A DNA stretch of 64,000 nt from Armatimonadota bacterium (GTDB lineage Bacteria; Sysuimicrobiota; Sysuimicrobiia; Sysuimicrobiales; Humicultoraceae): positions 1,827,906 through 1,891,905 of the forward strand of contig JAVKHP010000001.1 in NCBI GenBank assembly GCA_031459855.1, given 5' to 3'. Shown here in pieces: positions 8,511-18,096 of this stretch (position 1 is its first letter; every line of letters begins with the position of its first letter). A model generated the notes under the pieces. That model searched no databases, had not been told where the DNA came from, and saw nothing but the letters and a program-made list of their open reading frames with translations. The translations under genes were made by a program, and so were the position numbers.

Positions 8511-10100
8511 ATGGACCGCACCGAGCTGATCCGCCGCCTGGAAGCCGTCGTCGGACGGCCGTACGTGCTCCACCGCACCGACGACGTGTCGGTGTACGAG
8601 CAGGATGCCCTGATGGTGGCGCGGGGCCGCCCGGACGCCGTGGTGCTGCCCGATAGCGCCGAGCAGGTGGCGGCGGTGGTGCGGATCGCCCGCGAGGCCG
8701 GCCTGCCGGTCGTCGCGCGGGGCGCCGGCACCGGGTTGGCCGGCGGCGCCATTCCCGTGCGGGGCGGCATCGTGGTGGCCCTCACCCGCATGACCCGCAT
8801 CCTCGAGATCGACGTCGCCAGCCGGCTCGCGGTCGTCGAGCCAGGCGTCGTGAATGCCGATCTGACCGCGGCGCTGGAGCCCCACGGCCTGTTCTACGCA
8901 CCCGACCCGGGCAGTCAGGTGGCGTCGACCATCGGCGGCAACGTCGCCACCAACGCCGGCGGGCCGCACTGCCTGGCCTATGGGGTCACCGGGAACAACG
9001 TGCTGGGCCTGGAGGTGGTGCTGTCCGACGGGACGCTCGCCTGGGTGGGCGGCCGCGCGCACGACGCACCGGGCTACGACCTCGTCGGCCTGCTGGTGGG
9101 CTCCGAGGGGACCCTTGGGATCGTGACCAAGATCGTCGTGCGCCTGGTCCAGAAGCGCGAGGCGGTGCGCACGCTGCTCGCGATCTACGACGCCATGGAC
9201 GCCGCGTGTGAGGCCACCTCCGCGGTCATCGCTGCCGGCATCGTGCCCGAAGCGCTGGAGGTCCTCGACGGGATCTCGATGCGGGCGGTGAACCGCACGC
9301 TGGGCGCCGGGTTCCCCGAGGACGCCGAGGCGGCGTTGTTGATCGAGGTCGAAGGGGTGGCCGAGGCCGTGCCGGTGCTGATCGAGCGGATCGAGGCGAT
9401 CTGCCGTCAGCACGGCGCCCGTCGCATCCAGACCGCCGCCACGGCCGAGGAGCGCGCCGGCCTCTGGAAGGGCCGCAAGCATGCCTACGGGGCGTTGGGC
9501 CGGCTGGGCCGGCGCGCCATGATGCTCGACGTGTGCGCGCCGCGCTCCCGCCTGGCCGAGGTGATGCGCCAGGTCCTGGCTGCCGGCCGGAAGTGGGAGG
9601 TGGGTGTCGCCAACTTCTTCCACGCTGGCGACGGGAACATGCATCCCACCCCGTTCTTCGACATCGCTGAAGACTCGCCCGAGTACGCGCGCGTGGTGGG
9701 GTTGACCGAGGACATCATGCGCGCCTGCGTGGACGCTGGCGGGACCATCACCGGCGAGCACGGCATCGGCCTGGAGAAGCGCGAGTACCTGGGCTGGATG
9801 TTCGGCGAGGCCGACATCGCCGCGATGAAGCGCATCAAGGCCGTCTTCGATCCGGACGGGCTGTGCAACCCCGAGAAGATCTTCCCGATCGGCCGGTCCC
9901 CGCACGCGATCCCCGCGCCGCGCGAGGTGGACGACGGCGCTGCGGCGCACACGGTCATCCGTGAGGCAGGGGGTGAGGCAGGGAGGGGCGGCGTTGCCGT
10001 GGCCGCCCCGGAGACCCTCGCCGCGGCCGTCCCGGAGAGCCCCGGCGCGACTGCCCCCGAGGTTGCGGGGCGGCCGGGTGGCGTTGCGCCGCCGGCATGA
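8511..10100 (+). CDS. glcD: FAD-linked oxidase, glycolate oxidase subunit GlcD-like
   Basis: 529-residue flavoprotein that oxidises glycolate or a related 2-hydroxy acid. The ATG at 8511 follows GGGGAGGTC. The FAD_binding_4 domain (about residues 40-215) shows VVARGAGTGLAGGAIPV and SQVASTIGGNVATNAGGPH. The C-terminal FAD-oxidase domain includes ANFFHAGDGNMHP and GGTITGEHGIGLEKREYLG, both with conserved His residues, and ends in FDPDGLCNPEKIFP. A Pro/Ala-rich tail of about 60 residues follows and is not part of the family fold. The gene overlaps glcF by ATGA and starts a glcD-glcF-glcE operon. Confidence 0.93.
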   Translation: MDRTELIRRLEAVVGRPYVLHRTDDVSVYEQDALMVARGRPDAVVLPDSAEQVAAVVRIAREAGLPVVARGAGTGLAGGAIPVRGGIVVALTRMTRILEIDVASRLAVVEPGVVNADLTAALEPHGLFYAPDPGSQVASTIGGNVATNAGGPHCLAYGVTGNNVLGLEVVLSDGTLAWVGGRAHDAPGYDLVGLLVGSEGTLGIVTKIVVRLVQKREAVRTLLAIYDAMDAACEATSAVIAAGIVPEALEVLDGISMRAVNRTLGAGFPEDAEAALLIEVEGVAEAVPVLIERIEAICRQHGARRIQTAATAEERAGLWKGRKHAYGALGRLGRRAMMLDVCAPRSRLAEVMRQVLAAGRKWEVGVANFFHAGDGNMHPTPFFDIAEDSPEYARVVGLTEDIMRACVDAGGTITGEHGIGLEKREYLGWMFGEADIAAMKRIKAVFDPDGLCNPEKIFPIGRSPHAIPAPREVDDGAAAHTVIREAGGEAGRGGVAVAAPETLAAAVPESPGATAPEVAGRPGGVAPPA

Positions 10101-11443
10101 GCGGCCCGTCCCACGCCCCCGCAGTGCCCGCGCGGCTCGGTCCGGCCGACCTCGCGCCGCCGGGTGGCGCCGCGTCGGGCGCTGCTGTCGCGCCGCGAGC
10201 TGCCGGGACTTCGGCGATGCCATGGATTCCCGAGGTCGAGACCTGCATCCACTGCGGCCTGTGTCTGAACCAGTGCCCCACCTACCGGGTCACCCGTCTG
10301 GAAGCCGAGTCCCCTCGCGGACGCATCTGGCTCGTGAAGGAGGCGGCGGCGGGACGGCTGGAGCCGGCGGCCATCGCCGACCACCTGTACCTGTGCCTGA
10401 TGTGTCGGGCGTGCGAGACCGCCTGCCCGTCGGGCGTCCAGTACGGGCGTATCGCGGAGGCCGCGCGGGCCGTGCTGGGCCCACCGGGCCCGCCCGTGCA
10501 GCGGGCGGTGGTCCGGTTCGTGCTGCGCCAGCTCATGCCCTACCCCGGGCGGCTGCGGCGCGCGGCCGCGGCCCTGCGCGCGGCACAGCGCACCGGCCTG
10601 CTGGCCTTCGCGCAGCGCGTGTTGCCCACGGGCCTGCGACAGCGTGCCGCGCTGGCCCCCGAGGTGCCGCCGCGGGGCTTCAGTCCCGAGGCCGAGGTGT
10701 TGCCCGCGCTGGGTGAGCGCCGGGCGCGTGTGGGGTTCCTGGCGGGCTGCGCCATGAGCCTGTTCTTCCCCGACGTGAACGACGCCACGGTGCGCGTGCT
10801 GCGGCGCAACGGGTGCGAGGTGGTGGTCCCCGCAGGCCAGGTGTGCTGCGGTGCGCTGAACAGCCACTACGGGGAAGCGCAGACCGCCCGGGCGATGGCC
10901 CGGCGGAACGTCGATGCCTTTCCCGACGACGTCGACGCCATCGTCACCAACGCCGCGGGGTGCGGGGCGGCCATGAAGGCCTACGGGCACCTGTTGGCCG
11001 ACGATGCCGTCTACGCGGCGCGAGCCGAGCGCTTTGCCGCCAGGGTGCGCGACGCCACCGAATGGCTGGTGCAACTCGGGCTGCGCACGCAGCCGCAGGC
11101 GGTCCCGGTCGTCGCCACCTACCAGGACCCCTGCCATCTGGCCCATGGCCAGCGCGTGCGGACCGAGCCGCGCGCGCTGCTGGCGGCAGCCGGCGTCCGC
11201 CTGGTGGAGATGCCCGCCGCCGACCGCTGCTGTGGCAGCGCCGGCATCTACAACCTGCTGCAGCCCGCCATGGCCGAGACGTTGTTGCGCGACAAGATGG
11301 AGGCGGTGCGGGCCACCGGCGCGCAGGTGGTGGTGGCGCCCAACCCCGGATGCATGCTGCAGCTGCAGTACGGCGCCCGCCGGTTTGGCGTCCCTGTGCG
11401 CGTCGCGCACCTGATGGACCTCCTCGACCAGGCGGGGGCGTGA
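10097..11443 (+). CDS. glcF: glycolate oxidase iron-sulfur subunit GlcF-like
   Basis: 448-residue 2[4Fe-4S] protein with two CCG domains. It passes electrons from the flavin subunits. The first cluster motif uses Cys50, 53, 56 and 60 (CIHCGLCLNQCP) and the second uses Cys100, 103, 106 and 110 (CLMCRACETACP). The cysteine-rich CCG motifs appear as VCCGALNSHYGE and RCCGSAGIYN. Residues 1-40 are a low-complexity extension. Met41 (position 10217) would give a family-like N-terminus, but the ATGA overlap with glcD supports 10097. The order D-F-E differs from the E. coli order glcD-glcE-glcF. Confidence 0.92.
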   Translation: MSGPSHAPAVPARLGPADLAPPGGAASGAAVAPRAAGTSAMPWIPEVETCIHCGLCLNQCPTYRVTRLEAESPRGRIWLVKEAAAGRLEPAAIADHLYLCLMCRACETACPSGVQYGRIAEAARAVLGPPGPPVQRAVVRFVLRQLMPYPGRLRRAAAALRAAQRTGLLAFAQRVLPTGLRQRAALAPEVPPRGFSPEAEVLPALGERRARVGFLAGCAMSLFFPDVNDATVRVLRRNGCEVVVPAGQVCCGALNSHYGEAQTARAMARRNVDAFPDDVDAIVTNAAGCGAAMKAYGHLLADDAVYAARAERFAARVRDATEWLVQLGLRTQPQAVPVVATYQDPCHLAHGQRVRTEPRALLAAAGVRLVEMPAADRCCGSAGIYNLLQPAMAETLLRDKMEAVRATGAQVVVAPNPGCMLQLQYGARRFGVPVRVAHLMDLLDQAGA

Positions 11444-11462
11444 GGCGGGCGAGGGTCCCCGG

Positions 11463-12776
11463 GTGCACGTGACGGTCGACGCCCTGGCGTCCCGGGTGCA
11501 GGCGCTGATCGGCGCCGACGCGGTGCTGACGGCCGGGCTGGCGCGCTACGCGGTCGACGGGCACGTGCCGCAGGTCGTCGTCCGGCCGCGCGACGCCGAT
11601 CAGGTCGCTGGGGTGTTGCGCCTCTGCGCCGAGGCTGGAGCCGCGGTCATCCCGTGGGGCGGGGGCACCGCGCAGGAGGTGGGCAACCCGCCCCGCGCCG
11701 CCAGCGTGGTGCTGCGCACCGACCGGCTGGCCCGCGTGCTCGACCACGACGCCGCGAACCTGACCGTCACCGCCGACGCCGGGATCACGTTGGAGGCGCT
11801 GGGTGAGACGCTGGCCGCGGCCGGCCAGTGGCTGCCCGTGGAGCCGCCCCGTGCGCCGCGCGCGACCCTGGGCGGCGTCGCCGCGCTCGACCTGGGCGGG
11901 CCGTGGCGAGGTCGGTTCGGTCCGGTGCGGGACCTGGTGATCGGAGTGCGCGCCGCCCTGCCGGACGGCAGCCTCGTCCGCTGGGGCGGGAAGACCGTGA
12001 AGAACGTGGCCGGCTACGACATGGCCAAGCTGTTCGTCGGGGCCATGGGCACGGTCGGCGTGCTCGTCGAGCTGACGCTGAAGGTCTTCCCCCTGCCCGA
12101 AGCGACGCGCACCGTGGCGCTGTGGGGCGAGCTCGACGCCCTCGTGGCCCTGGCGGGGCGCATCGCCGCATCGCCGCTGGTGCCGACGGGTCTGACGCTG
12201 CTCGACCGACCGGCGGCGGCGCTGCTGGGCGCCGCGGTGGGCGGGCTGCTGGGCGTCTCGTCGCCGGTGCTGCTGGTGCGCGCCGACGGCATCGCGCCCG
12301 CGGTGGCCCGGGCCGAGCGCGACGTGGCTGCCTGGGCCGCGCAGGCCGGCGTGCAGCACGAGGCGCTCGGGATCGAGGCCGCGCAACGCGTGTGGAGCGC
12401 GGTGCGCGACTTCGGCTGGGCGGGCGAGCTGGTGGCCGCGCGCCTGTCGGTACCCGTGGGACGGCTGCCGGGTGCGCTGGCCGCGCTGCGCGCCGGCCTC
12501 CCCGCGGCCGCGGGCCTGGTGGCGCACGTGGCAGCCGGCGTCGTCTGGGCCGCAGGGCCGCCTGCGGGGTTTGCGGCCACGACGCTGCACGGCCTGCGGC
12601 AGGTGGCGGTCGACCACCATGGCCACCTGCTGCTGGCCCGGCTGCCGGCGGCCCTGAAGGCCACCGGCGACGTGTGGGCCCCGGTTCCTCCGGCGCTGCC
12701 GGTGATGCGGGCGCTCAAGGCCGCGTTCGACCCTCACCAGATCCTCAACCCGGGCCGCTTCGTGGCGGGGTTGTAG
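11463..12776 (+). CDS. glcE: FAD-binding glycolate oxidase subunit GlcE-like
   Basis: 437-residue second flavin subunit of the glycolate oxidase complex. It has the FAD_binding_4 fold: VVIPWGGGTAQEVG-like phosphate loop near residues 60-75, RATLGGVAALDLGGPWRGRFG, and VRWGGKTVKNVAGYDMAKLFVGAMGT, the segment most typical of GlcE. It ends in AAFDPHQILNPGRF. The GTG at 11463 lies 19 bp after glcF with only a weak purine stretch before it, so translation may depend on the upstream gene. Together with glcD and glcF it makes a complete membrane-associated 2-hydroxy-acid oxidase. Confidence 0.9.
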   Translation: MHVTVDALASRVQALIGADAVLTAGLARYAVDGHVPQVVVRPRDADQVAGVLRLCAEAGAAVIPWGGGTAQEVGNPPRAASVVLRTDRLARVLDHDAANLTVTADAGITLEALGETLAAAGQWLPVEPPRAPRATLGGVAALDLGGPWRGRFGPVRDLVIGVRAALPDGSLVRWGGKTVKNVAGYDMAKLFVGAMGTVGVLVELTLKVFPLPEATRTVALWGELDALVALAGRIAASPLVPTGLTLLDRPAAALLGAAVGGLLGVSSPVLLVRADGIAPAVARAERDVAAWAAQAGVQHEALGIEAAQRVWSAVRDFGWAGELVAARLSVPVGRLPGALAALRAGLPAAAGLVAHVAAGVVWAAGPPAGFAATTLHGLRQVAVDHHGHLLLARLPAALKATGDVWAPVPPALPVMRALKAAFDPHQILNPGRFVAGL

Positions 12777-12832
12777 CCCGGCGTGGCCGTCGCATCGGAC
12801 CGCGCCGCCTGGCCCGGAGGAGGCATCGTCGC

Positions 12833-14986
12833 ATGGCACGCCTGCACCTGGCGCTGGCGATCCACAACCACCAGCCGGTAGGGAACTTCGACCACGTCTT
12901 CGAGGACGCGTACCGCCGGGCGTACGCGCCCATGGTCGCGGCCCTGGAGCGGCACCCCGCGGTGCGCCTGGCGCTGCACTACTCCGGTCCGGTGCTGGAC
13001 TGGTTGCGCGACCGCCAGCCCGGGTTGCTGGCGCGCCTGCGCGCGCTGGCCGCCCGCGGCCAGGTCGAGATCATGACCGGCGGGTACTACGAGCCGATCC
13101 TGCCCGTGATTCCCGACCCCGACAAGCGCGGCCAGATCCGCAAGATGACCGCGGCGGTGCGCGCGCTCTTCGGCGTGCGGGCCACCGGCCTGTGGCTGGC
13201 CGAGCGGGTCTGGGAGCCGCACCTGCCCCGACCGCTGGCGGCCGCGGGCGTGCGCTACACCATCGTGGACGATGCGCACTTCTTCCGGGTCGGGCTGCAG
13301 GAAGACGACCTCGTCGGCTACTTCGTCACCGAGGAGGCGGGCGCGCCGCTGGCCATCTTCCCCAGCCTCAAGGCACTGCGCTACCGCATCCCGTGGGCCA
13401 CGGTGCCCGACCTCATGGCGTGGCTGCGGGCCCAGGCCGACCGTACCCCGGCCGACGGCCGGCCGCGCCTGCTGGTCATGGGCGACGACGGCGAGAAGTT
13501 CGGGTTGTGGCCCGGGACGTCGCTCCTGTGCTGGGAGCGCGGCTGGATCGAGGAGTTCTTCGCCGCCGTGGAGGCGGCCAGCGCGTGGCTGGTCACGGTG
13601 CCGCCCGGCGCGTGGCTCGACCGCCACCCGCCGCGCGGCCGCGTCTACCTGCCCACCGCGGCCTACGATGAGATGACCGAGTGGGCGTTGCCGGCCCCGC
13701 GCGCGGCACAGCTGCCCGCCCTCAAGCACGAGCTGGCGGCGCAGGGGCGCGAGGACGTGCTGCCGTTCCTCCACGGCGGCTACTGGCGGCACTTCCTGGT
13801 GAAGTACCCTGAGATCAACACCATGCACAAGGCGATGCTGCGCGCCAGCCGCAAGGTCTGGCGCATGCCGCCAGGACCAGCGCGGGCCCGCGCGCTGGAC
13901 CACCTCTGGCAGGGGCAGTGCAACTGCCCCTACTGGCACGGCGTCTTCGGCGGCGTCTACCTCGGGCACATCCGGGCGGCCACCTACGCGCACCTCATCG
14001 CCGCCGAGGCCCTGGCGGACCGCCGGCGCGGCAGGTGGGTGCAGGCGCGTCGGCAGGACGCGGACGCCGACGGCTTGCCCGAGGTCGTGGTGACGACCGA
14101 CGCCCAGGTGCTCGTGCTCGACGCCGACGCCGGCGGCGGCGTCGTGGAGTGGGACGTGCGGGCAGCACGGGTCAACCTGGTCAACGTGATGACCCGGCGG
14201 GAAGAAGGCTACCACGCCCAGCTGCGCGAGGCCGCAGCGCGGGGCGAGGTGGTGCTCGCCCGGTCCGATGCGGTCGAGTCGATTCACACGACGCGGGTGC
14301 GGGTCAAGGAACCCGGGCTCGAACGCCATCTGCACTACGACTGGTACCGGCGCGCGGCGTTCCTCGACCACTTTCTCGAGCCCGGCGCCGATCCTGCGGC
14401 CGTGCTCGGGTGGACCGTGCGGGAACTCGGGGACTTCGTCGACCAGCCGTACCAGGTGACGGTGGCCCGGCGTCGTGCGGACGTCGCCGTGCGCCTGTGG
14501 CGGGACGGCCACGTGTGGGCCGGTGAGGTGCACACGCCGGTGCGCGTCGAGAAGACCTTGTGGGTGCCCGCGGGACGCCATGTGGTCACGGTGGCCTACC
14601 GGATCACCAACACGGGCGATCGCCCGATCGCCGCCGTGTTCGCGGTGGAGACCGTCTGGGGCGTAGACGGGCCCGACGCGGAGGTGACACCGGTCGGGGG
14701 CCAGGCGCCATCGGCGTCGGGGCGGGCGCACCGCGTCGGCGCCCCGGCGCTGCTGCCCGACGTCACGGGCTGGATCCTGCACGACCGGCCGCGGCCGCTG
14801 GACGTCGTCGTGACCGCGCCGCCTGGCGACCTGTGGGTCGTTCCCATCGAGGTGGTCTCGGCGTCTGAGGGCGGGTACGAGCGTACGTTCCAGGGCGCGA
14901 CGCTGTGGTCGGCGCGGCCATTGCTCCTGGCGCCGGGCGCCGTCTGGGAAGGCACGTTCCACGTCGAGGTGCGGCGCCGCAGCTGA
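12833..14986 (+). CDS. GH57 4-alpha-glucanotransferase / alpha-amylase-like protein
   Basis: 717-residue glycoside hydrolase of family 57 with the C-terminal DUF1925/DUF1926 type beta domains. It transfers or hydrolyses alpha-1,4-glucan chains in the cytoplasm (no signal peptide). Conserved regions in order are HNHQP (residues 11-15), GGYYEPIL (83-90), GLWLAERVWEP with the likely nucleophile Glu124, and MGDDGEKFG with the likely acid Asp218/219. Later WHGVFGGVYLGHIR is characteristic of 4-alpha-glucanotransferases of the Thermococcus type. The ATG follows GGAGGAGG at nine bases. It lies 56 bp after glcE, though its role fits the glycogen genes 10 kb away. Confidence 0.9.
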   Translation: MARLHLALAIHNHQPVGNFDHVFEDAYRRAYAPMVAALERHPAVRLALHYSGPVLDWLRDRQPGLLARLRALAARGQVEIMTGGYYEPILPVIPDPDKRGQIRKMTAAVRALFGVRATGLWLAERVWEPHLPRPLAAAGVRYTIVDDAHFFRVGLQEDDLVGYFVTEEAGAPLAIFPSLKALRYRIPWATVPDLMAWLRAQADRTPADGRPRLLVMGDDGEKFGLWPGTSLLCWERGWIEEFFAAVEAASAWLVTVPPGAWLDRHPPRGRVYLPTAAYDEMTEWALPAPRAAQLPALKHELAAQGREDVLPFLHGGYWRHFLVKYPEINTMHKAMLRASRKVWRMPPGPARARALDHLWQGQCNCPYWHGVFGGVYLGHIRAATYAHLIAAEALADRRRGRWVQARRQDADADGLPEVVVTTDAQVLVLDADAGGGVVEWDVRAARVNLVNVMTRREEGYHAQLREAAARGEVVLARSDAVESIHTTRVRVKEPGLERHLHYDWYRRAAFLDHFLEPGADPAAVLGWTVRELGDFVDQPYQVTVARRRADVAVRLWRDGHVWAGEVHTPVRVEKTLWVPAGRHVVTVAYRITNTGDRPIAAVFAVETVWGVDGPDAEVTPVGGQAPSASGRAHRVGAPALLPDVTGWILHDRPRPLDVVVTAPPGDLWVVPIEVVSASEGGYERTFQGATLWSARPLLLAPGAVWEGTFHVEVRRRS

Positions 14987-15035
14987 CTGCGCCGCCGTGC
15001 GGGTCTGTGCCCGGGGCACGTGGTGCTCGTTGCCC

Positions 15036-15180
15036 GGTGCCAGCGGGACGTACCGGCCGTCGTCCAGTGCCAGGAGAGGTGCCGACCGCCGCCCGAGTCG
15101 GGAGACGTACCGGCGGCCGTTCCGTGCTAGGGATGCCAGGGGACGTGGCCCCGGTGGCCCAGTGCCAGGCGCGCCGGACG
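15036..15180. repeat. degenerate repeats in the gap between GH57 gene and metal ATPase
   Basis: Three imperfect copies of a unit built on GACGTACCGG followed by CAGTGCCAGG begin near 15048, 15104 and 15143. The gap lies between convergent genes. No terminator with a T-tract was found. Confidence 0.5.
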
Positions 15181-15193
15181 GCGCTCGACGCCC

Positions 15194-17116
15194 CTACGCC
15201 GGGAGCGGACGTGCCGCCCGCAGCCCGTTGGCCACGGCCAGCAACTCGCTGACCTCGTGGACCACGATGGCCGCGACCACCGTGATGGCGCCCAGGAGCG
15301 CTGCGGGGATCAGCACGCTGAGGACCAGCAGCGAGAAGACGAGGTTCTGCAGGCTGATGGCCCGCACGACCCGCCCCAGGCGGATCGCTTCGGCCACTTT
15401 CACGAGATCGTCGGCCATGAGCGCGACGTCGGCCGCTTCGATGGCGGCGTCGGTGCCCGCAGCACCCATGGCGATGCCCACGGTGGCCGCGGCCAGGGCC
15501 GGCGCGTCGTTGATGCCGTCGCCGACCATCGCCACAGGGCCCAGGGCTTCCTCGAGCTGGCGGATGTGGGTGACCTTGTCCTCGGGCGAGAGCGAGGCGT
15601 ACACGCGGTCGATGCCCAGGTCCCTGGCGACGGCGTCGGCGGTGCGCGCGTGGTCGCCGGTGAGCATGACGACGGTCACCCCGAGCCGGTGCAACGCGGC
15701 GATGGCGGCGGCTGCGTCCGCCCGCGGCCGGTCGTGCAGGGCCAGCAGCCCCAGCGCCACGCCGTCGGCCGCCACGGCCACGACGGTCTTGCCCTGGGCC
15801 TGCAGCGCAGCGGCCGCGTCCACCAGCGGGCCGAGCGCCACGCCCTCCTGCTCCAGCGCGGCGGGAGTGCCCACCACCGCCACCCGTCCGTCGACCCTGG
15901 CGCGCGCGCCCAGCCCGGCCAGCGCCGTGAACTCGGCCGCCGCTGCCAGCGCCACGCCTTCCTCACCGGCACGGCGAACGATCGCCTTCCCCAGCGGATG
16001 CTCGGAGCGCTGCTCGACGCTGGCCGCCAGGGCCAGGACGTCGTCTCGCGCGACGCCGGGCGCGGGGATGACGTCGGTGAGCTGCGGGCGACCCTCGGTG
16101 AGGGTGCCGGTCTTGTCGAACGCCACCGCGCGGATACGCCCGAGGTTCTCGAGGTGGACGCCGCCTTTCACGAGGATCCCGTGCCGTCCCGCGCTCCCGA
16201 TCCCTGCGGCCACGGCCACGGGAGTGGACATGACCAGCGCGCAGGGCGCCGCCGCCACCAGCAGGACCACGGCGCGCAGCACCCACGGCCCTGCTGGTTG
16301 CCCGACCAGCGGCGGCACGACGGCGAGCAGCACCGCGGCCGCCAGGACCCCGGGCGAGTAGCGCCGCCCGAACCGCTCGATGACCCGTTGCAGCCGGCCC
16401 TTGCGCTCCTGCGCCTCTTCGACCAGGTGGACGATGCGGGCCAGGGTGTTGTCCTCGAAGGTGGCGGTCGCTTCGACCACCAGCGCCCCGTGCCGGTTGA
16501 TCGAGCCGGCGAAGACGCGGTCGCCCGGCCCCTTGTCCACGGGCGTGGACTCGCCCGTGACGGGCGACTCGTCCAGCGCCGAGGTGCCATCGCGGATGAT
16601 GCCGTCGGTGGCCACCACCTGCCCCGGCCGGACGACGAAGCGGTCGCCGCGCCGCAGCTGCGTCGCCGGCACCGTCTCCTCGCGCCCGTCGCGCAGGACG
16701 CACACGTCCTGCGGCGCCAGCGCCAGCAGCGAGCGGATCGCCGACCGGGTGCGGGCGTAGGCGTACTCCTCCAGTGCCTCGGCGGTCGCGTAGAGGAAGA
16801 CGAGGAGCGCGGCTTCGTCCCACAGCCCCAGCCCCGCTGCCCCGGCCGCCGCGGTGGCCATGAGCACCTCGATGCCGACCGCGCGCTCGTGCCGGAGCGC
16901 GTGCAGCCCTTCGCGCAGGAAGTGGTTGCCGCCCAGGGCCATGGCCAGCAGGTAGCCGACCGGCTCCAGACGGTGCAGCCCGGCGAGGTGTCCTAGGCTC
17001 CAGGTGACGGCGATGATCGCGCCGGCCAGGAGCGCGTCCCGCATGACGGGAAAGCGCCACCACGGGCCCGCGAACTCGCGGTGCGGTCCATGGGGATCGA
17101 CCGGAGAGGGCGGCAC
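15194..17116 (-). CDS. P1B-type heavy metal-transporting ATPase
   Basis: 640-residue metal efflux pump without an N-terminal metal-binding domain, the usual size for compact zinc/cadmium/cobalt pumps. Motifs in order are TGES (187-190), APCALVMSTP in the membrane (residues 290-299, replacing the usual CPC or SPC), DKTGTLTEG with phospho-Asp334, SEHPLG (the HP motif), MLTGDHARTA and GDGINDAPAL. The last helix carries HEVSELLAVANGLR, where ZntA-like pumps have HEG. The in-frame GTG at 17116 fits the family length. Met25 (17044) is the alternative start. The ion is probably a divalent cation, inferred from the STP after the cysteine and from the last helix. Confidence 0.88.
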   Translation of the reverse strand: MPPSPVDPHGPHREFAGPWWRFPVMRDALLAGAIIAVTWSLGHLAGLHRLEPVGYLLAMALGGNHFLREGLHALRHERAVGIEVLMATAAAGAAGLGLWDEAALLVFLYATAEALEEYAYARTRSAIRSLLALAPQDVCVLRDGREETVPATQLRRGDRFVVRPGQVVATDGIIRDGTSALDESPVTGESTPVDKGPGDRVFAGSINRHGALVVEATATFEDNTLARIVHLVEEAQERKGRLQRVIERFGRRYSPGVLAAAVLLAVVPPLVGQPAGPWVLRAVVLLVAAAPCALVMSTPVAVAAGIGSAGRHGILVKGGVHLENLGRIRAVAFDKTGTLTEGRPQLTDVIPAPGVARDDVLALAASVEQRSEHPLGKAIVRRAGEEGVALAAAAEFTALAGLGARARVDGRVAVVGTPAALEQEGVALGPLVDAAAALQAQGKTVVAVAADGVALGLLALHDRPRADAAAAIAALHRLGVTVVMLTGDHARTADAVARDLGIDRVYASLSPEDKVTHIRQLEEALGPVAMVGDGINDAPALAAATVGIAMGAAGTDAAIEAADVALMADDLVKVAEAIRLGRVVRAISLQNLVFSLLVLSVLIPAALLGAITVVAAIVVHEVSELLAVANGLRAARPLPA

Positions 17117-17307
17117 GAGCGTCCGATTAGGGGCGCAAGGCGCGCCCTCCTGCCGCGGTGACGACGTGTCGCTCGGATGAGCGGGCTGCGGGAGCAGCTG
17201 TGACGCGTGGCCGGCGGTTTGCGGCGCCCCGGCAAGCCGCACGCAGGTGGCTTGTGAATGGCCGGCCCGCCCACCATGCCCGCGAGGCCTGGGGCCTCTG
17301 GGGCCGG

Positions 17308-17862
17308 CTAGCCGAGCATCTCGTCGACGGTAAGCACGACCTCCGGGAACGCGAGCGGTGACAACTGCTGGCCCCGCGCGAAGGCTTGCGCGTTGCGATA
17401 CCCGGCCGGCGCCGGCTCCCGGTACACCTCGACGGCCTGTCCTTCCAGGTCCACCAGCCAGACCTCCAGGATCCCGGCCCGTGCATACAGTGGAACCTTC
17501 ACCTGCCGGTCGTATGCAGCCGAGGTGTCGGCCACCTCCACCAGCAAGAAGACATCCCGAGGGCCGGGCAGGTCCGGCGCGTAGGGCCGAGGGTGCAGCA
17601 GCGCCAGGTCGGGCTGCGGCTCGGAGTACCTGTCCAAGCGGATCGGGTTCTGCACGCTCACGTCCGCCCGCGCTCCCACCCTGGTCACCAACAGACGGGT
17701 AAGCCGGTTCACGCAGTCGAGATGGGAACCCCTTATGGCGGTCATGTCGACGATCTCGCCCTCGATCAGCTCTACGCGATCGTCCTCCGAGAGGATGCCC
17801 GCCTCGGCCATGCGGTGGTACTCGTCCACCGTGAAGCGGCGCCTTGCCCGTTGCACAGACAT
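17308..17862 (-). CDS. Uma2 family (DUF820) nuclease-like protein
   Basis: 184-residue protein of the Uma2 family, a PD-(D/E)XK fold found in many cyanobacterial and high-GC genomes with unproven nuclease activity. The opening FTVDEYHRMAEAGILSEDDRVELIEGEIVDM is the family signature (given here in part: YHRMAEAGIL, VELIEGEIV). The core Asp lies in QPDLALL, and the LLVEVADTS strand carries the conserved Glu. VKVPLYARAGILEVWLVDL then leads to the C-terminal VYREP region. The start follows GGAGG at good spacing. It appears to be a stand-alone gene upstream of the metal ATPase, 191 bp away, and its function is not known. Confidence 0.85.
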   Translation of the reverse strand: MSVQRARRRFTVDEYHRMAEAGILSEDDRVELIEGEIVDMTAIRGSHLDCVNRLTRLLVTRVGARADVSVQNPIRLDRYSEPQPDLALLHPRPYAPDLPGPRDVFLLVEVADTSAAYDRQVKVPLYARAGILEVWLVDLEGQAVEVYREPAPAGYRNAQAFARGQQLSPLAFPEVVLTVDEMLG

Positions 17863-17938
17863 CGACGACCTCCCGGTCCAACTGATCTATCGGCCGGCTA
17901 GCGCACACCTTTCTCCCCCGGTGCGCCGGTTCCTCGCT

Positions 17939-18017
17939 CTCAGATCCCTGTGGGGGGGGGCGGGCGTGGGCACCTCGTCCACCCGCACCCGCCGTTCCCG
18001 TACCTCAGATCCCTGTG
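17939..18017. repeat. 14 bp exact direct repeat, 65 bp apart
   Basis: CTCAGATCCCTGTG occurs at 17939-17952 and 18004-18017, upstream of the Uma2 gene. A run of nine G follows the first copy. No other feature was seen in this gap. Confidence 0.6.
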
Positions 18018-18096
18018 AGGGCGGTTGTGGGCCCGCAACCAGGGCCGCCCTCTCGCAGCGCCCGGTGACCTCTTGCGGTTTTTTGCGGTAACGCCT

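Noticed and set aside
12734-15019. 761-codon antisense frame over the GH57 gene
   Set aside because: It is a shadow of a well-supported glycosidase with all catalytic motifs and lacks any domain of its own.
17951-17960. Runs of nine G (also at 45422) as phase-variable tracts
   Set aside because: They lie in spacers away from start codons and promoters, so no switching role is evident. They may be ordinary in such GC-rich DNA.
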